Shown: piece by piece, positions 1 to 8,299 of the stretch
Numbering within the stretch: position 1 is the stretch's first letter
How the letters are laid out: the number at the start of each line of letters is the position of its first letter
Origin: a virus
Direction: 5' to 3' (one strand)
Length of the DNA stretch: 24,340 nucleotides
Virus record (IMG/VR): IMGVR_UViG_3300037088_000580
Coordinates: 1 to 24,340 of that record
Notes under the pieces: model-generated
The model's input: only the letters and a program-made list of their open reading frames with translations
Database searches by the model: none
Told to the model about the DNA's origin: nothing
Position numbers and translations under genes: made by a program

Positions 1-1095
1 TCGAAACGCGTACGCCGCCAGTGAGATGTTCCATACGACCGTGCCCGGGTTTCCAGCTCCCTGGGGGGCCCCGGTGTAGCTGATGAACCCACCCCCCGCC
101 GCGTTGCCCCCACCTCCGGCCATTCCCGCCGGCGCAATGAAGTACACAGTCCCACCGGGTTGACCGGCCGCCCCTTGATTCACCGACTCAAACGTCAGGG
201 AACCACCCGGGTTGTACCACCGCACCGATGCCGTATCGATCTTCCACGCGCTCGGTTGTGGTGAATGCGTCGCCGTCGTGAACATGTGCAACCCACCACT
301 CGCGCACTCCAACGCGATCGTGGAGTCGTACGGCGCTGACCCAAGCCGTAACACACGCTGACCCGGGTACGCGGTATCGGCGAGCGTCATCTTCAACGCC
401 ACCGCACTGAACGCTCCACCCGCGACCTTGCCCCGGATCTCGTACGTCTCGGGCAATCGCACATCACCGACCGCCGACAGCGTGCCCGGCCCCAGTCCCA
501 CGTACGTGGTTCCGTCCGTGCGTAGCGCCGCTGAGTACTGGATCTTCCCCGTCATCGCGTACGCTGCATACGTGTCCTGGCCGGGCGAAACCGGTGAGGT
601 CACCACGTAGCTCAGCCGCGAGATGTTCGCGAACCAACGCCGCCACTCCCGCGCCCACCCCTCCGGGTTGCCTCCCACGTCGAGCACGTCCGGAGCGTTG
701 TGCTCGATGGTCTCCCGAAACGCGATGACCCGCCGCGGTACTTGGTCGGCCGCCGCTGCCAACGCCGTCCCCGCGTAGAACGTGATTCGCGCGATGTCGT
801 CGATGGTGGCGCCCAGTCCCGATCCGGAGTCGACCAACACCTGCACGTAGTACGTGCCCGCCAGGTCCACCGGGTTCACGTTGGTGCTCGCCATCGCCGG
901 CGCCGTGAGCACCGCCGCGCTCTTGACCGGCACGCTCATGTCGATCGGCTTGTCGATGATGCTCCACTGGTAGGCCAGATACGGCCCACCGATGGCCTGA
1001 AGCGTCACCACTCCGAGGTTGAGGTCCTCACGCGCGACCCCGGGCACCCCCGGCGGAAGCGCCACCTGGTTGATCTGAATTTGTACAGCGGCCAC
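1..1095 (-). CDS. Large virion/baseplate or fibre protein, N-terminal part (runs off left edge)
   Basis: I translated this frame by hand: 365 codons are open without a stop and continue past position 1. It starts with GTG at 1095, four sense codons after the TGA of the preceding gene and in the same frame. Residues of about 20-115 look like an Ig/PKD-type beta-sandwich, with a W-S-I-I-D strand, then D-L-A-G-T-Y-Y-V-Q-V-L-V-D-S-G, a pattern common in phage tail and fibre proteins. The middle contains a W-R-R-W-F motif. The C-terminal visible part (about residues 280-365) is Gly-rich and could be a lectin-like or fibre segment. It lies directly downstream of the spike and Pro/Phe-rich genes, so a baseplate-peripheral or fibre role is inferred. 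There is no clear Shine-Dalgarno; translation is probably coupled to the upstream gene. The exact function is not recognised. Confidence 0.75.
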   Translation of the reverse strand, partial: MAAVQIQINQVALPPGVPGVAREDLNLGVVTLQAIGGPYLAYQWSIIDKPIDMSVPVKSAAVLTAPAMASTNVNPVDLAGTYYVQVLVDSGSGLGATIDDIARITFYAGTALAAAADQVPRRVIAFRETIEHNAPDVLDVGGNPEGWAREWRRWFANISRLSYVVTSPVSPGQDTYAAYAMTGKIQYSAALRTDGTTYVGLGPGTLSAVGDVRLPETYEIRGKVAGGAFSAVALKMTLADTAYPGQRVLRLGSAPYDSTIALECASGGLHMFTTATHSPQPSAWKIDTASVRWYNPGGSLTFESVNQGAAGQPGGTVYFIAPAGMAGGGGNAAGGGFISYTGAPQGAGNPGTVVWNISLAAYAFR

Positions 1096-1099
1096 CCCC

Positions 1100-1110
1100 G
1101 GAGGGTATCA
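1100..1110 (-). promoter_or_regulatory. Junction motif TGATACCCTCC, copy 1
   Basis: TGA is the stop of the Pro/Phe-rich gene. The motif continues CCGGGG as at 20120-20130 and is followed directly by the GTG of the next gene. No Shine-Dalgarno is present at this start. Confidence 0.45.
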
Positions 1111-1446
1111 CGCCCCGAACTCGGAATCCGCTTCGGGGTCTGCGTTGACCACTCGGCCACCACCAAAGCCGAAATCTGCGCTGAACGGGTCGCTCAGGTC
1201 GCAGCGCAGTCGCAGCAGGAAGTTGAACGAAGGCGGGATCGGGAACGGCGGGAACGGCGGGATGCGCAGGCTGAACGCCAAGCCAAACGGCAACGGAAAG
1301 CCAAACCCGCAGATCAAGAACCCGGCCGGCGCCGCGGGCATCGATGGAGTCGCTACCCCGATGGTTGCCCCACCCGCCGGCAGCGCGCTCGGAGCTCCCG
1401 GCACCTGCGGGGTGTTCGGTCCGTCTGGAGGAGGAGGGAATCCCAT
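1108..1446 (-). CDS. Small Pro/Phe-rich hypothetical protein next to the spike
   Basis: A 112-aa protein that starts with ATG four bases after the TAA of the spike gene. It is extreme in composition. The first 40 residues are Pro/Ala/Gly-rich. A central segment of about residues 42-80 alternates Phe and Pro (for example G-F-G-F-P-L-P-F-G and P-P-F-P-P-F-P). The C-terminal part, about residues 80-112, contains L-R-L-R-C-D-L-S and a G-F-G-G-G-R stretch followed by an acidic tail. There is no PAAR repeat signature, so it is not a recognisable spike tip, although the position after a gp5/gpV-type spike would suit an accessory of the spike or baseplate. The family is not recognised. It stops with TGA at 1108-1110, in frame with the following GTG-started gene. 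Confidence 0.7.
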   Translation of the reverse strand: MGFPPPPDGPNTPQVPGAPSALPAGGATIGVATPSMPAAPAGFLICGFGFPLPFGLAFSLRIPPFPPFPIPPSFNFLLRLRCDLSDPFSADFGFGGGRVVNADPEADSEFGA

Positions 1447-1450
1447 GGCG

Positions 1451-2473
1451 TTACCCTGCGGTCAGACCCACGCACCCAATGCCCGGCACCATCTGCACCA
1501 GGGCGCCTGGTACCAGAGGCTTCACCAGCTGCGTGCCCGGGGTCACCGGGGTGCCGAACGCCGCCACCAATGCCGTAGCGACCGCTGGATTCAACGGCGC
1601 GACCGACGCCGCCGCCAACGCCGCTGCCACGTTGACCGGCGTCCAGGGTACCCCCACGATGGTGCCCAACGCGCACAGGATGTTCGCCACCGCTTCCGTG
1701 GTCGTCACGTGCTCCAGTGGCGCGTTCCCGCTGGTCCCGATCGCCAGCGGTCCCGGCACGCTGATGAGGTTCACCTCCGTACTCGCACTCGAGCTGGATA
1801 GCTGGAAGTAGGCATCATCCACCTGCACGATGAACTGCCCCTGCGTCTCGAGCAGCTGCAGCATGAACTTGGGGGGGCTCGTGCTCGAGCTCTCCCCTTG
1901 ATACGCCAATCCGTCCGTTCCCAGCTGCAGCACCGAGTTGGTGCCGCTCTTGAACATCACCACCCCCGCCTTGTCGATGCTGAAGAACGCCCCCGTGATC
2001 GCACTGCGGAACGTTACCGGCCCCGCGTACTCGTGGATCATCGGCGTGCGCCGCCGGCTGAACGCGAAGTTGTTCCCGGTCGGATCCTGCCCCGCGATGC
2101 TGTCCATCGGGAACGCATCGAGCGAATTGTTCAGCCGGCAGATGATGGTCGCGCCGGCATCTTCCCGCCCCGCCGGCAACGCCACCAGCACCTCGTCCCC
2201 CGGCACGAACGGCGTGTAATCCGCCTCGCCGTTGCCCGCCACCTGCGACCCAACCCGGCACATCGCCGGCCGTAGCGACGGGTGCAGCGTCACTCGGACG
2301 TACACCTGCCCATCCGTCTCGTGGAAGATCACCGCGTCCCCGCCGTCGATGTCCGTCGCGACCGTTCCGAAACTGATCCACTCCCGCGTGTCGTTGCCCG
2401 GTCGCTCGTAGGCCACCCCCACCGTTGCCGCATCCAACGGGGGAACCCTTCGGAACAGGTTTCCCTTCCTCAT
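1451..2473 (-). CDS. Baseplate central spike protein (gp5/gpV OB-fold type)
   Basis: A 340-aa protein whose ATG overlaps the TGA of the hub gene by four bases (ATGA), implying coupled translation. Residues of about 80-120 have the OB-fold signature of phage spikes and VgrG-like proteins: T-P-F-V-P-G-D-E-V-L-V-A-L-P, then I-I-C-R-L-N-N. A region of short beta strands follows (about residues 145-245: V-T-F-R-S, F-F-S-I-D, V-V-M-F-K-S, V-L-Q-L-G-T-D-G), consistent with the trimeric beta-prism or helix of the needle. The last 90 residues are unusual: Ala/Val/Pro-rich and hydrophobic, beginning near P-L-E-H-V-T-T-T-E. In the family, the spike caps the hub and punctures the envelope. The gene order hub then spike supports the call. 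I see no lysozyme domain. Confidence 0.82.
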   Translation of the reverse strand: MRKGNLFRRVPPLDAATVGVAYERPGNDTREWISFGTVATDIDGGDAVIFHETDGQVYVRVTLHPSLRPAMCRVGSQVAGNGEADYTPFVPGDEVLVALPAGREDAGATIICRLNNSLDAFPMDSIAGQDPTGNNFAFSRRRTPMIHEYAGPVTFRSAITGAFFSIDKAGVVMFKSGTNSVLQLGTDGLAYQGESSSTSPPKFMLQLLETQGQFIVQVDDAYFQLSSSSASTEVNLISVPGPLAIGTSGNAPLEHVTTTEAVANILCALGTIVGVPWTPVNVAAALAAASVAPLNPAVATALVAAFGTPVTPGTQLVKPLVPGALVQMVPGIGCVGLTAG

Positions 2474-4257
2474 GTCGCAACCGAGTCCTCGACGATGACG
2501 TCCACCGGCTGCTGCGTGTTCGTGGCGTCTGCCAGATCGTTCGACGTGGTGTCGTCCGTGCTGGGCTTGTCCACCCGCACCTCCACGTAGTTGCAGAGGT
2601 CCAGCGTCAGCCCGAGCTGGCTGTCCCCCGACCCATCCCAGGCGTGCTGCAGCGTCTTCACCCGAAACGTGCTCTGCAACCCGATGCCGCTCACCGCGGC
2701 CTGGTACGCATCCGCCAACGCTGCGCCGAACCCGAGCGATCGCAAGTAGTCCGCTGCGCCCTGGTCCAACGATCGCGTCACTTCGCCCGCAGTGGTGCTG
2801 ATGCCCTCCTCGCTCGGGTCCCGCATCAGCTCAACGTCCACCGCGTCCCCGGGCCGCAAGTCGAGCGCGTCCGGGTCCAGGTTGCCACCCCCGTAGCTTC
2901 CCAAGTTGCTGGTCTGCACCCGCACCGATAGCTCGTTGCGCCCCATCGTCTCGTAGTAGCTCTGCGCCACCAGCTTCAGCGTCTTCTGGTCACCGATACC
3001 CTCAACCGTGAACACCGACCACTTCTGCTCGGTCGCGTCACCCGGCGCCGGATGCGCCAACCGGTCCTCCTTCGTCTCCGGGAATCGCGCCACCAACGTG
3101 GTCTTCCGGTCGGTTTGGTAACATCTCACTTCCACGTTTTTCGGCTGGTACGTGCCGAACCGTCGCTTGCTCCCCATCTCCCAGATGTTCCGCCCGTACA
3201 GGTACAGCCGCCGCGTCAGTACGCGGCCCCCGGGTAACCGCCGTCCCGAAAAGGGGTCTTCCGCACGCGCCGGCAGACGGTTGTCGTACAGCGACCGAGG
3301 CGTCTGCACGATGATGCTGTTGCCGTCCACGCGCACCGAATGCCCGATGGCCCGGCACACGTCCGTCAGGTAGTCCCACACCTTCAGTTTACCTGACCCA
3401 CCCGTGCTCGGAGAAGGCCCGAGCTTCGGCTGGAACTTGGTCGCGAGCAGAACCGCCTTCAGCACCGGTACCTTGTCCCGCGTCACCCGCGGCAAGTACG
3501 TCACGCTCATCCCGCGCATCTGCGGAAAGTTTGCCAGGTACGTGGCAATGGCCTTGTCGATCGGCAGCGCCGGATCGAGCACGAGCTTCTGCGGCGCGTC
3601 TTGGTTGATCAGTAGGAACGTGTTGTCCACGCACTCGAACCGCACCGTGGGCGCGTCCTCCGATGGCCACTCGTCGTCCCACTCATCCACCCACCCGCTG
3701 AACCGTAGGTTGGTTCGCCGCCGGCCGTACGGGTCCACGTACTCGTCCGGGACCACGTGGTAGGGCAACCCGCCCGCCGGCGTGGCGTCCGCCCGGATCT
3801 CCCCGTTGATGCCCCGCTGGTAGTCCTCCGGCGTGATGCACCCCTCGAAGTACTCCACCGCACACGCCCGGATCGCCCGCGGGTCGAAGGGGAAGTCCCG
3901 GTAGGCCACCTCGAGCGACAGCGTGTCCGCGGTCCGGATGCCGTTGAACTTCGGGTCAGCCGTCAGCGGGATAATCCCGTCCACCACCCACGTCTTGCTG
4001 TCGCTCGAGCTGCGCTGCTCCTGTGGGCTCCCCATCGAGTTCGGGTCCCCCCCGGGCTGCCCCAACTGAAAGCTCCCGTCCGGCTGCTCCACGACCTGGA
4101 GCTGCACCGTGCTCACGTCACTCTTGCCCTTGCGCAGGTGCGGAGGCTTCACCGGCGCGCTTGCCGTGGTCACCCGCCCCCAGTCCTCGAACCGCAGAAT
4201 GAACCGCACCCGGGCACTCGGGTAGTAGCTCTGGATCGGTTCCTCGCGCCCGGGCAC
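2470..4257 (-). CDS. Baseplate hub protein (gp27/gpD-like)
   Basis: A 595-aa protein placed between a LysM tail protein and the OB-fold spike, the usual position of the trimeric hub (T4 gp27, P2 gpD). Visible support: an N-terminal beta-rich region (V-R-F-I-L-R-F-E-D-W near residue 20); a D-T-L-S-L-E-V-A-Y-R-D-F-P-F-D segment typical of the first tube-like domain; N-L-R-F-S-G-W-V-D-E-W (about 187); and L-K-V-W-D-Y-L-T-D-V-C-R-A-I-G, a helix common in late-control D proteins. L-R-P-G-D-A-V-D-V-E-L near residue 470 fits a later hub strand. The start is GTG at 4257, overlapping the end of the LysM gene with a frame change; other in-frame starts are possible. The C-terminus is acidic and Thr/Asp-rich. 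Assignment rests on pattern and synteny, not a search. Confidence 0.72.
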   Translation of the reverse strand: MPGREEPIQSYYPSARVRFILRFEDWGRVTTASAPVKPPHLRKGKSDVSTVQLQVVEQPDGSFQLGQPGGDPNSMGSPQEQRSSSDSKTWVVDGIIPLTADPKFNGIRTADTLSLEVAYRDFPFDPRAIRACAVEYFEGCITPEDYQRGINGEIRADATPAGGLPYHVVPDEYVDPYGRRRTNLRFSGWVDEWDDEWPSEDAPTVRFECVDNTFLLINQDAPQKLVLDPALPIDKAIATYLANFPQMRGMSVTYLPRVTRDKVPVLKAVLLATKFQPKLGPSPSTGGSGKLKVWDYLTDVCRAIGHSVRVDGNSIIVQTPRSLYDNRLPARAEDPFSGRRLPGGRVLTRRLYLYGRNIWEMGSKRRFGTYQPKNVEVRCYQTDRKTTLVARFPETKEDRLAHPAPGDATEQKWSVFTVEGIGDQKTLKLVAQSYYETMGRNELSVRVQTSNLGSYGGGNLDPDALDLRPGDAVDVELMRDPSEEGISTTAGEVTRSLDQGAADYLRSLGFGAALADAYQAAVSGIGLQSTFRVKTLQHAWDGSGDSQLGLTLDLCNYVEVRVDKPSTDDTTSNDLADATNTQQPVDVIVEDSVAT

Positions 4258-4258
4258 G

Positions 4259-5464
4259 CTACACGCTCCCCAACCGGTCGAGCACCGCGCGAACCGGCAC
4301 GATGACCGGTACCCGGTCGGGCGGGCTGATGGTGTACGCCGGCAGCCCGTTGGCCCGCGCCAGCTCCCCAGCCAGGTCAGCGTTGTAGTACCGCTGCGAG
4401 ATGCTCAGGAACGTGTCCCCGTCCCGCGGCATGTACACCGCCAGCAGGTCGCTCCCGGTCGCGCTCGCCCCCGTGGTCTGCGCCGCCCCCGCGATCCGAG
4501 CCCGCCGTAGCCGAATCGCCAGCTCAGCGTTCACCTGCGCCATGTACTGCGCCTGCGTCTGCGCGTTCGAGTAGTACGCCGCCGCCCGAGTGAGGGAGCT
4601 CACCTTGTTCGATGAGCAGATGGCCTCCGGCCCCTTGCGACTCACCTGGTCCACAAACTGATTGGCCACGCTCACCGCGTTGGTCGCTACGTCGAGCGCG
4701 CGGTTCAGCAGCGCCGCTGGCATGTCCTTCACCTTGTTCACGAGGTCGCCCACCTCCTTCATCGAGTGGGTGATGACCTCCGCGTCCTGCGCAAACCCGT
4801 TCATCAGCGCCATCGGTGCGTCCGTGAGCGTCTCCAGGGTGCCGAGCAGGGACTGCCCGGTGAAATTCACCGTGGGGGGCCGGGTGATCGCAGCCGATGC
4901 ATTCCCCTGCGCGATCATCGCCTGCCGCAGCAACGCGATGGCGTTCTGCCCCTGCGTGTCCGTCGTCTTCGGACCCACCGAATCTCGACTCACCCAGACG
5001 AACTTCAGCTTCCACGTCAGGTCGTCCGTGCGCAGGAACTTCGGCACGTACGACTCGATTCGACCCAGCCGCGTGATCTTCAGCTCCCGGATCGGTACCC
5101 GGCTGCTCGCCGACCCTGCGCTGCTCGCCCACGTCACCCGCAACAGCTGCCCACCCCGCGCGATGTCGTCCACGATTTCGTGCAGCGTCTTCGCGTACAC
5201 CACCAACGTGTTCCCCGTCGCGTCGCCGTACTTGCTCGGGCACGCGATGAGCATGCTCGTCCGCCACACCCCCTCCCACTCGCTCGGTGGGTCCGTCGGG
5301 CCTACTACGTGCTGCGTCGCCTCCGGGTTGCCCGGGTTCCACCGCGTCGGGATGCGGTTCTCCACGGGCCACTCGGCCCCTTGGAACGGGAGCCCCGGAC
5401 CGCGAAGCTCCAGACGCCGCTTCTTGCCGGTCAGCTCCTCGATTACGAGAGAGCTGGTCGCCAT
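4259..5464 (-). CDS. LysM-domain tail/baseplate protein
   Basis: A 401-aa protein. Residues of about 344-391 form a LysM-like domain: Y-M-P-R-D-G-D-T-F-L-S-I-S-Q-R-Y-Y, then L-A-G-E-L-A-R-A-N-G-L, ending in a P-D-R-V-P-V-I-V-P strand. The N-terminal third is beta-rich and contains G-K-K-R-R-L-E-L-R-G-P-G-L-P-F. The middle (about 185-310) is helical. This layout matches phage proteins with a C-terminal LysM that sit between tape measure and hub and connect tube to baseplate (T4 gp53-like or Mu gpN-like in position). In that setting the LysM may bind a virion partner rather than cell wall. It starts with ATG four bases after the previous stop and the Shine-Dalgarno is weak, so coupling is likely. 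It ends at 4259, overlapping the hub start region. Confidence 0.78.
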   Translation of the reverse strand: MATSSLVIEELTGKKRRLELRGPGLPFQGAEWPVENRIPTRWNPGNPEATQHVVGPTDPPSEWEGVWRTSMLIACPSKYGDATGNTLVVYAKTLHEIVDDIARGGQLLRVTWASSAGSASSRVPIRELKITRLGRIESYVPKFLRTDDLTWKLKFVWVSRDSVGPKTTDTQGQNAIALLRQAMIAQGNASAAITRPPTVNFTGQSLLGTLETLTDAPMALMNGFAQDAEVITHSMKEVGDLVNKVKDMPAALLNRALDVATNAVSVANQFVDQVSRKGPEAICSSNKVSSLTRAAAYYSNAQTQAQYMAQVNAELAIRLRRARIAGAAQTTGASATGSDLLAVYMPRDGDTFLSISQRYYNADLAGELARANGLPAYTISPPDRVPVIVPVRAVLDRLGSV

Positions 5465-5468
5465 CGCA

Positions 5469-6212
5469 TCACCGAACCGAAGACTTGTACTTGTTCACCC
5501 ACAGCGTCAGCGACGGAATCGGCTCCTGCTCGGTCACCGCTTCGTCCGGGGCCTTGTGCGGCGCCGCGTGCCCAGACGCCTGCGTCACCAGCCCCTGCAA
5601 CTGCTGGCACAGCTTGCCGAGCTTCAGCGCCGCCTGACTCGCCTTCTCCGCGTCCTCGTCGTCGATGGCGTCCTGCGCGTCCTGCTGCAGCTCCCCCACC
5701 GCTTCCATCAGCTTGTCGGCCTGCTCGGTCAGCTTGGCCACCTTGTCCGGGTCGCCCCCGTCCTCCTCCGCCGCGGTGGCTTCCTCCGCTGCCTTGTCGA
5801 GCTCGTCCCGGTAGCCCTGGGCTTCCTCCGCCGCGGAGTCGACGTGCTCCTTGATGGCCGCGAAGTCCTCGGACCCAGCCTGGTGCGGCGGAACTTCCTC
5901 CCCCTCACCCGCCTCGTCCCCGTCCAGTTCCCCACTCGCCACGCCTTCGTCCGCGGCGCCGTCTGGGCCGTCCTGCCCTGCACCCGCGGGGGTGTCCCCG
6001 GGGGTCGGCCCGTCCGCAGCGCCGGGCTCACCAGCGGGCTCCTGGGCGCCCCCAGCGGCCATGTCCTCGAGCTGCGCAATCTCCTCAGGCATCAGCATGT
6101 CCAGCAGGTCCGTCAACGCACCCCCGGCCGGCGGCTGCGCCGTTCCCGCGGGCGCCTGCGCCGCACCAGCACCGCCACCAACCAAGCCCGCTACGATCGG
6201 CATCTGAGCCAT
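5469..6212 (-). CDS. Acidic Ala/Glu-rich coiled-coil protein of the tail module
   Basis: A 247-aa protein preceded by AAGAGGTGAG about 6-15 bases before the ATG, a good ribosome-binding site. The first 110 residues are low complexity, rich in Gly, Ala, Pro, Asp and Glu. Residues of about 115-215 are a long acidic helical or coiled-coil segment with repeated A-E-E and D-K-L motifs. The last 20 residues are different in character, with a compact motif S-L-T-L-W-V-N-K-Y-K-S-S-V-R that could be a docking peptide. It lies between tape measure and LysM genes, a place where some phages carry baseplate assembly or tail-chaperone proteins. I do not recognise the family. The overall charge is strongly negative. 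Confidence 0.72.
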   Translation of the reverse strand: MAQMPIVAGLVGGGAGAAQAPAGTAQPPAGGALTDLLDMLMPEEIAQLEDMAAGGAQEPAGEPGAADGPTPGDTPAGAGQDGPDGAADEGVASGELDGDEAGEGEEVPPHQAGSEDFAAIKEHVDSAAEEAQGYRDELDKAAEEATAAEEDGGDPDKVAKLTEQADKLMEAVGELQQDAQDAIDDEDAEKASQAALKLGKLCQQLQGLVTQASGHAAPHKAPDEAVTEQEPIPSLTLWVNKYKSSVR

Positions 6213-6240
6213 GTGGTTCTCACCTCTTGGGTTCTGACGT

Positions 6241-6251
6241 GGAGGGTATCA
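6241..6251 (-). promoter_or_regulatory. Junction motif TGATACCCTCC, copy 2
   Basis: This copy lies just beyond the tape measure stop (6262-6264), in the gap before the acidic coiled-coil gene. Here the TGA of the motif is not a gene's stop, so the motif itself, rather than the stop codon, seems to be what recurs. Confidence 0.45.
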
Positions 6252-6261
6252 CGGGGCCGGC

Positions 6262-8259
6262 TCACGTACCAAAGGGGCTCGTCGTCGCCGCCTGTACCCG
6301 CTGCTCGGCCGACCGAAGCAGGCCCCGGTTGAACAGCACCGCGATGCGGTCCGGGTCCTGGTCGCGGAAGTCCTGCTGGATCTTGAACGTCTGCCCCCCG
6401 TTGAAGCTCACGTTGGTGCCCTTCCCCTTGCCCACGTCCCCACCCAGCTCGCCCCGAGCCTTGCGCTCGAGCTCACTCTTGAACTCCGCCGCACTCTCCG
6501 GCAGCAAGTCCGCCAGCGCCGAGTACCCCTCCGACGTCAGCTTCGCCGACTCGAGGAACGCCAGCTGCATGTCGCGACTCCCGCTCAGGATGGTCGCGAT
6601 GTGCGTCTGCATCCCCACGTTCGCCATCGTCGAAGCCTGTGTGAACGCCGCCCCCAACCCCTGCATCACGTCCACCACGTCGTTCACAGGGCCCGCGTCC
6701 ACCTGGCTGATGGCATCCTGCGTCGCCTTCAGGTTCTTGAAGTAGTCCTCCGCCGCATTCACCCCACCCACCAACTCCTGCTGCGCATCGACGGCGTGCA
6801 GCGACGCGTCCGTGAACCGACGCGCCTCCTCCGCACTGATGCCCAGGGACGTGTAGTTCTTGGCGTCCAGCTCGAACTTCCGCGCAATCTCCGCGTTGTA
6901 CTCCCGCTGCTGCACCGTCAGCTTCTCGAACCCACCCCCGGTGTCCGCCAGCTTCTGCAGGTAGTCCTTGCGAGCGTTGGCGTCCGCCAGCATGTGGGTG
7001 TCGCTCTCCTTGGAGTACTTCATGTACTGGTCAATCGCCGACGCCCACGCGAGCGTCGCCGCCGCCGCTATCGGGATGGAAATCGCCAAGCCCCCGACCC
7101 CACCAACAAACGCAGACGCGCTCCCGGCTCCGCTCGCCGCCACCATCGCACCCCCCGCGACCCGGGCCGCCCCGAACGCGGCCCCCGCCCCACTGGCCGC
7201 TGTGGGCCCGAACTCCTTCACCGCGAACATCGCGGCGAGCGTGCCCTTATGCGACAGAACCCACTCGAACACGGACTTGATCTTCGATACCGCTTCCTCG
7301 ATCGACTGCAGAATCTCCCGCCGGTGCACGCTCAGGTACGTGAGCCCGTCCTTCATCCACCCGGTCAGTTGCCGCATCACGTCTGCCACGTGACTCGCCA
7401 GCTCCGTCCCGAGCTGTACCAGTAGCGGGCGCATCTGCTTGATGACGTCCAGCATCGAGTGCATCGCCGGCGTGAGCGCCTTCAGAATCGGCATGCCCAC
7501 GTCTTCCTTCGTGAGCTCGATCACGTCCTTGATCGACTTCACGTAGTCCTGAAACCCGAGCGGGATGGTGCGGAACTTGTCCGCCAGCTTGCCCACCCCA
7601 TCGGTGAGCAGCCGCACCCGGTCCTCCTCCGCCATCTTGCCGAACGCGGCCGCCGCCGCCTTCGCCTCCCCCTGGAATACCCCGATGCCCTTGAGCAGCA
7701 GGAACAGCTGCGACCGCGGCCGCACTATGCCGGTCTCCGTCATCAGGCTGAACTGCGATGTGAGCCACCCGATGTCCTTGCCCAGCACCCGAGCCACCTG
7801 GCTCATGTCCCCCACCGCCTTCGCGTTCGCCTGCATCTCGTTCGCGCCGGCGCCCGTCAGTTCGTTCATCGCGCTGAACGCCTCCTTCACAGCGTCCACC
7901 GTCTGTCCGCTCTGCACCGCCACATCGTCGAGCTGCTTAGCGAACCCTTCCGCTTCTTCCATCCCCTTGCCGAAACTGAGCCCGTCCACCGCCGCCATCA
8001 TCGCCGCGTTCGACTTCAGGAACTTCGACTCCTCTTCCGCCAACCCCACGAACGATTCACCGAACTCCATCACCTTGTGGATACCTTCCATGAAGTTCAT
8101 CCCGATGATGGTCGAGAGCGTCTGCTGGAAGAACCCCGCCGCCTTGGTCGCCGCCGTCTCCTCGTGTTGGACCTCCTGGAACCCCGCCTGGATGTGCTTG
8201 AGCGCCGTGCTCGACTGGTCGTCGAGCGTCAGTCGAGTGAGGATTTCTACAACGCCCAT
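6262..8259 (-). CDS. Tail tape measure protein
   Basis: A 665-aa protein, the longest of the tail-core genes, directly downstream of the G/G-T chaperone frameshift pair, which is the diagnostic position. It is almost entirely helical. Residues 1-350 contain many amphipathic helices (for example L-D-D-Q-S-S-T-A-L-K-H-I and the segment around A-F-G-K-M-A-E-E-D). A hydrophobic Ala/Gly-rich stretch spans about residues 352-408 (G-A-A-F-G-A-A-R-V-A-G-G through L-A-I-S-I-P-I-A-A-A), as expected for tape measures that help open the membrane at DNA ejection. The C-terminus is polar. Using the usual 1.5 angstrom per residue, the length suggests a tail of roughly 100 nm (inference). No peptidase or muramidase domain is visible. 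It starts with ATG just after a small hairpin at 8266-8281. Confidence 0.9.
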   Translation of the reverse strand: MGVVEILTRLTLDDQSSTALKHIQAGFQEVQHEETAATKAAGFFQQTLSTIIGMNFMEGIHKVMEFGESFVGLAEEESKFLKSNAAMMAAVDGLSFGKGMEEAEGFAKQLDDVAVQSGQTVDAVKEAFSAMNELTGAGANEMQANAKAVGDMSQVARVLGKDIGWLTSQFSLMTETGIVRPRSQLFLLLKGIGVFQGEAKAAAAAFGKMAEEDRVRLLTDGVGKLADKFRTIPLGFQDYVKSIKDVIELTKEDVGMPILKALTPAMHSMLDVIKQMRPLLVQLGTELASHVADVMRQLTGWMKDGLTYLSVHRREILQSIEEAVSKIKSVFEWVLSHKGTLAAMFAVKEFGPTAASGAGAAFGAARVAGGAMVAASGAGSASAFVGGVGGLAISIPIAAAATLAWASAIDQYMKYSKESDTHMLADANARKDYLQKLADTGGGFEKLTVQQREYNAEIARKFELDAKNYTSLGISAEEARRFTDASLHAVDAQQELVGGVNAAEDYFKNLKATQDAISQVDAGPVNDVVDVMQGLGAAFTQASTMANVGMQTHIATILSGSRDMQLAFLESAKLTSEGYSALADLLPESAAEFKSELERKARGELGGDVGKGKGTNVSFNGGQTFKIQQDFRDQDPDRIAVLFNRGLLRSAEQRVQAATTSPFGT

Positions 8260-8265
8260 GGTGGC

Positions 8266-8281
8266 CTACCCGTCAGGGTAG
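8266..8281 (-). other. Small hairpin before the tape measure start
   Basis: The minus-strand RNA reads CTACCC, loop TGAC, GGGTAG: a perfect 6-bp stem with a tetraloop. It ends seven bases before the ATG of the tape measure gene. The 3' arm (GGGTAG) holds the Shine-Dalgarno-like G-rich segment, so the stem could lower initiation of this low-copy protein. This is inference from the sequence alone. Confidence 0.4.
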
Positions 8282-8299
8282 CGCGCCCTGCGCCCCCCG

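Noticed and set aside
464-967. 167-codon minus-strand frame inside the leftmost gene
   Set aside because: It is out of frame with the hand-translated 365-codon frame, which has clear beta-sandwich sequence; this one is His/Arg/Gly-rich.
4259-5464. LysM protein as a cell-wall lysin
   Set aside because: There is no catalytic domain, and the gene sits between tape measure and hub, where LysM domains are structural.
4662-6332. 556-codon open frame on the plus strand
   Set aside because: It overlaps the LysM and acidic genes in antisense. The real genes have domain patterns and this one has none.
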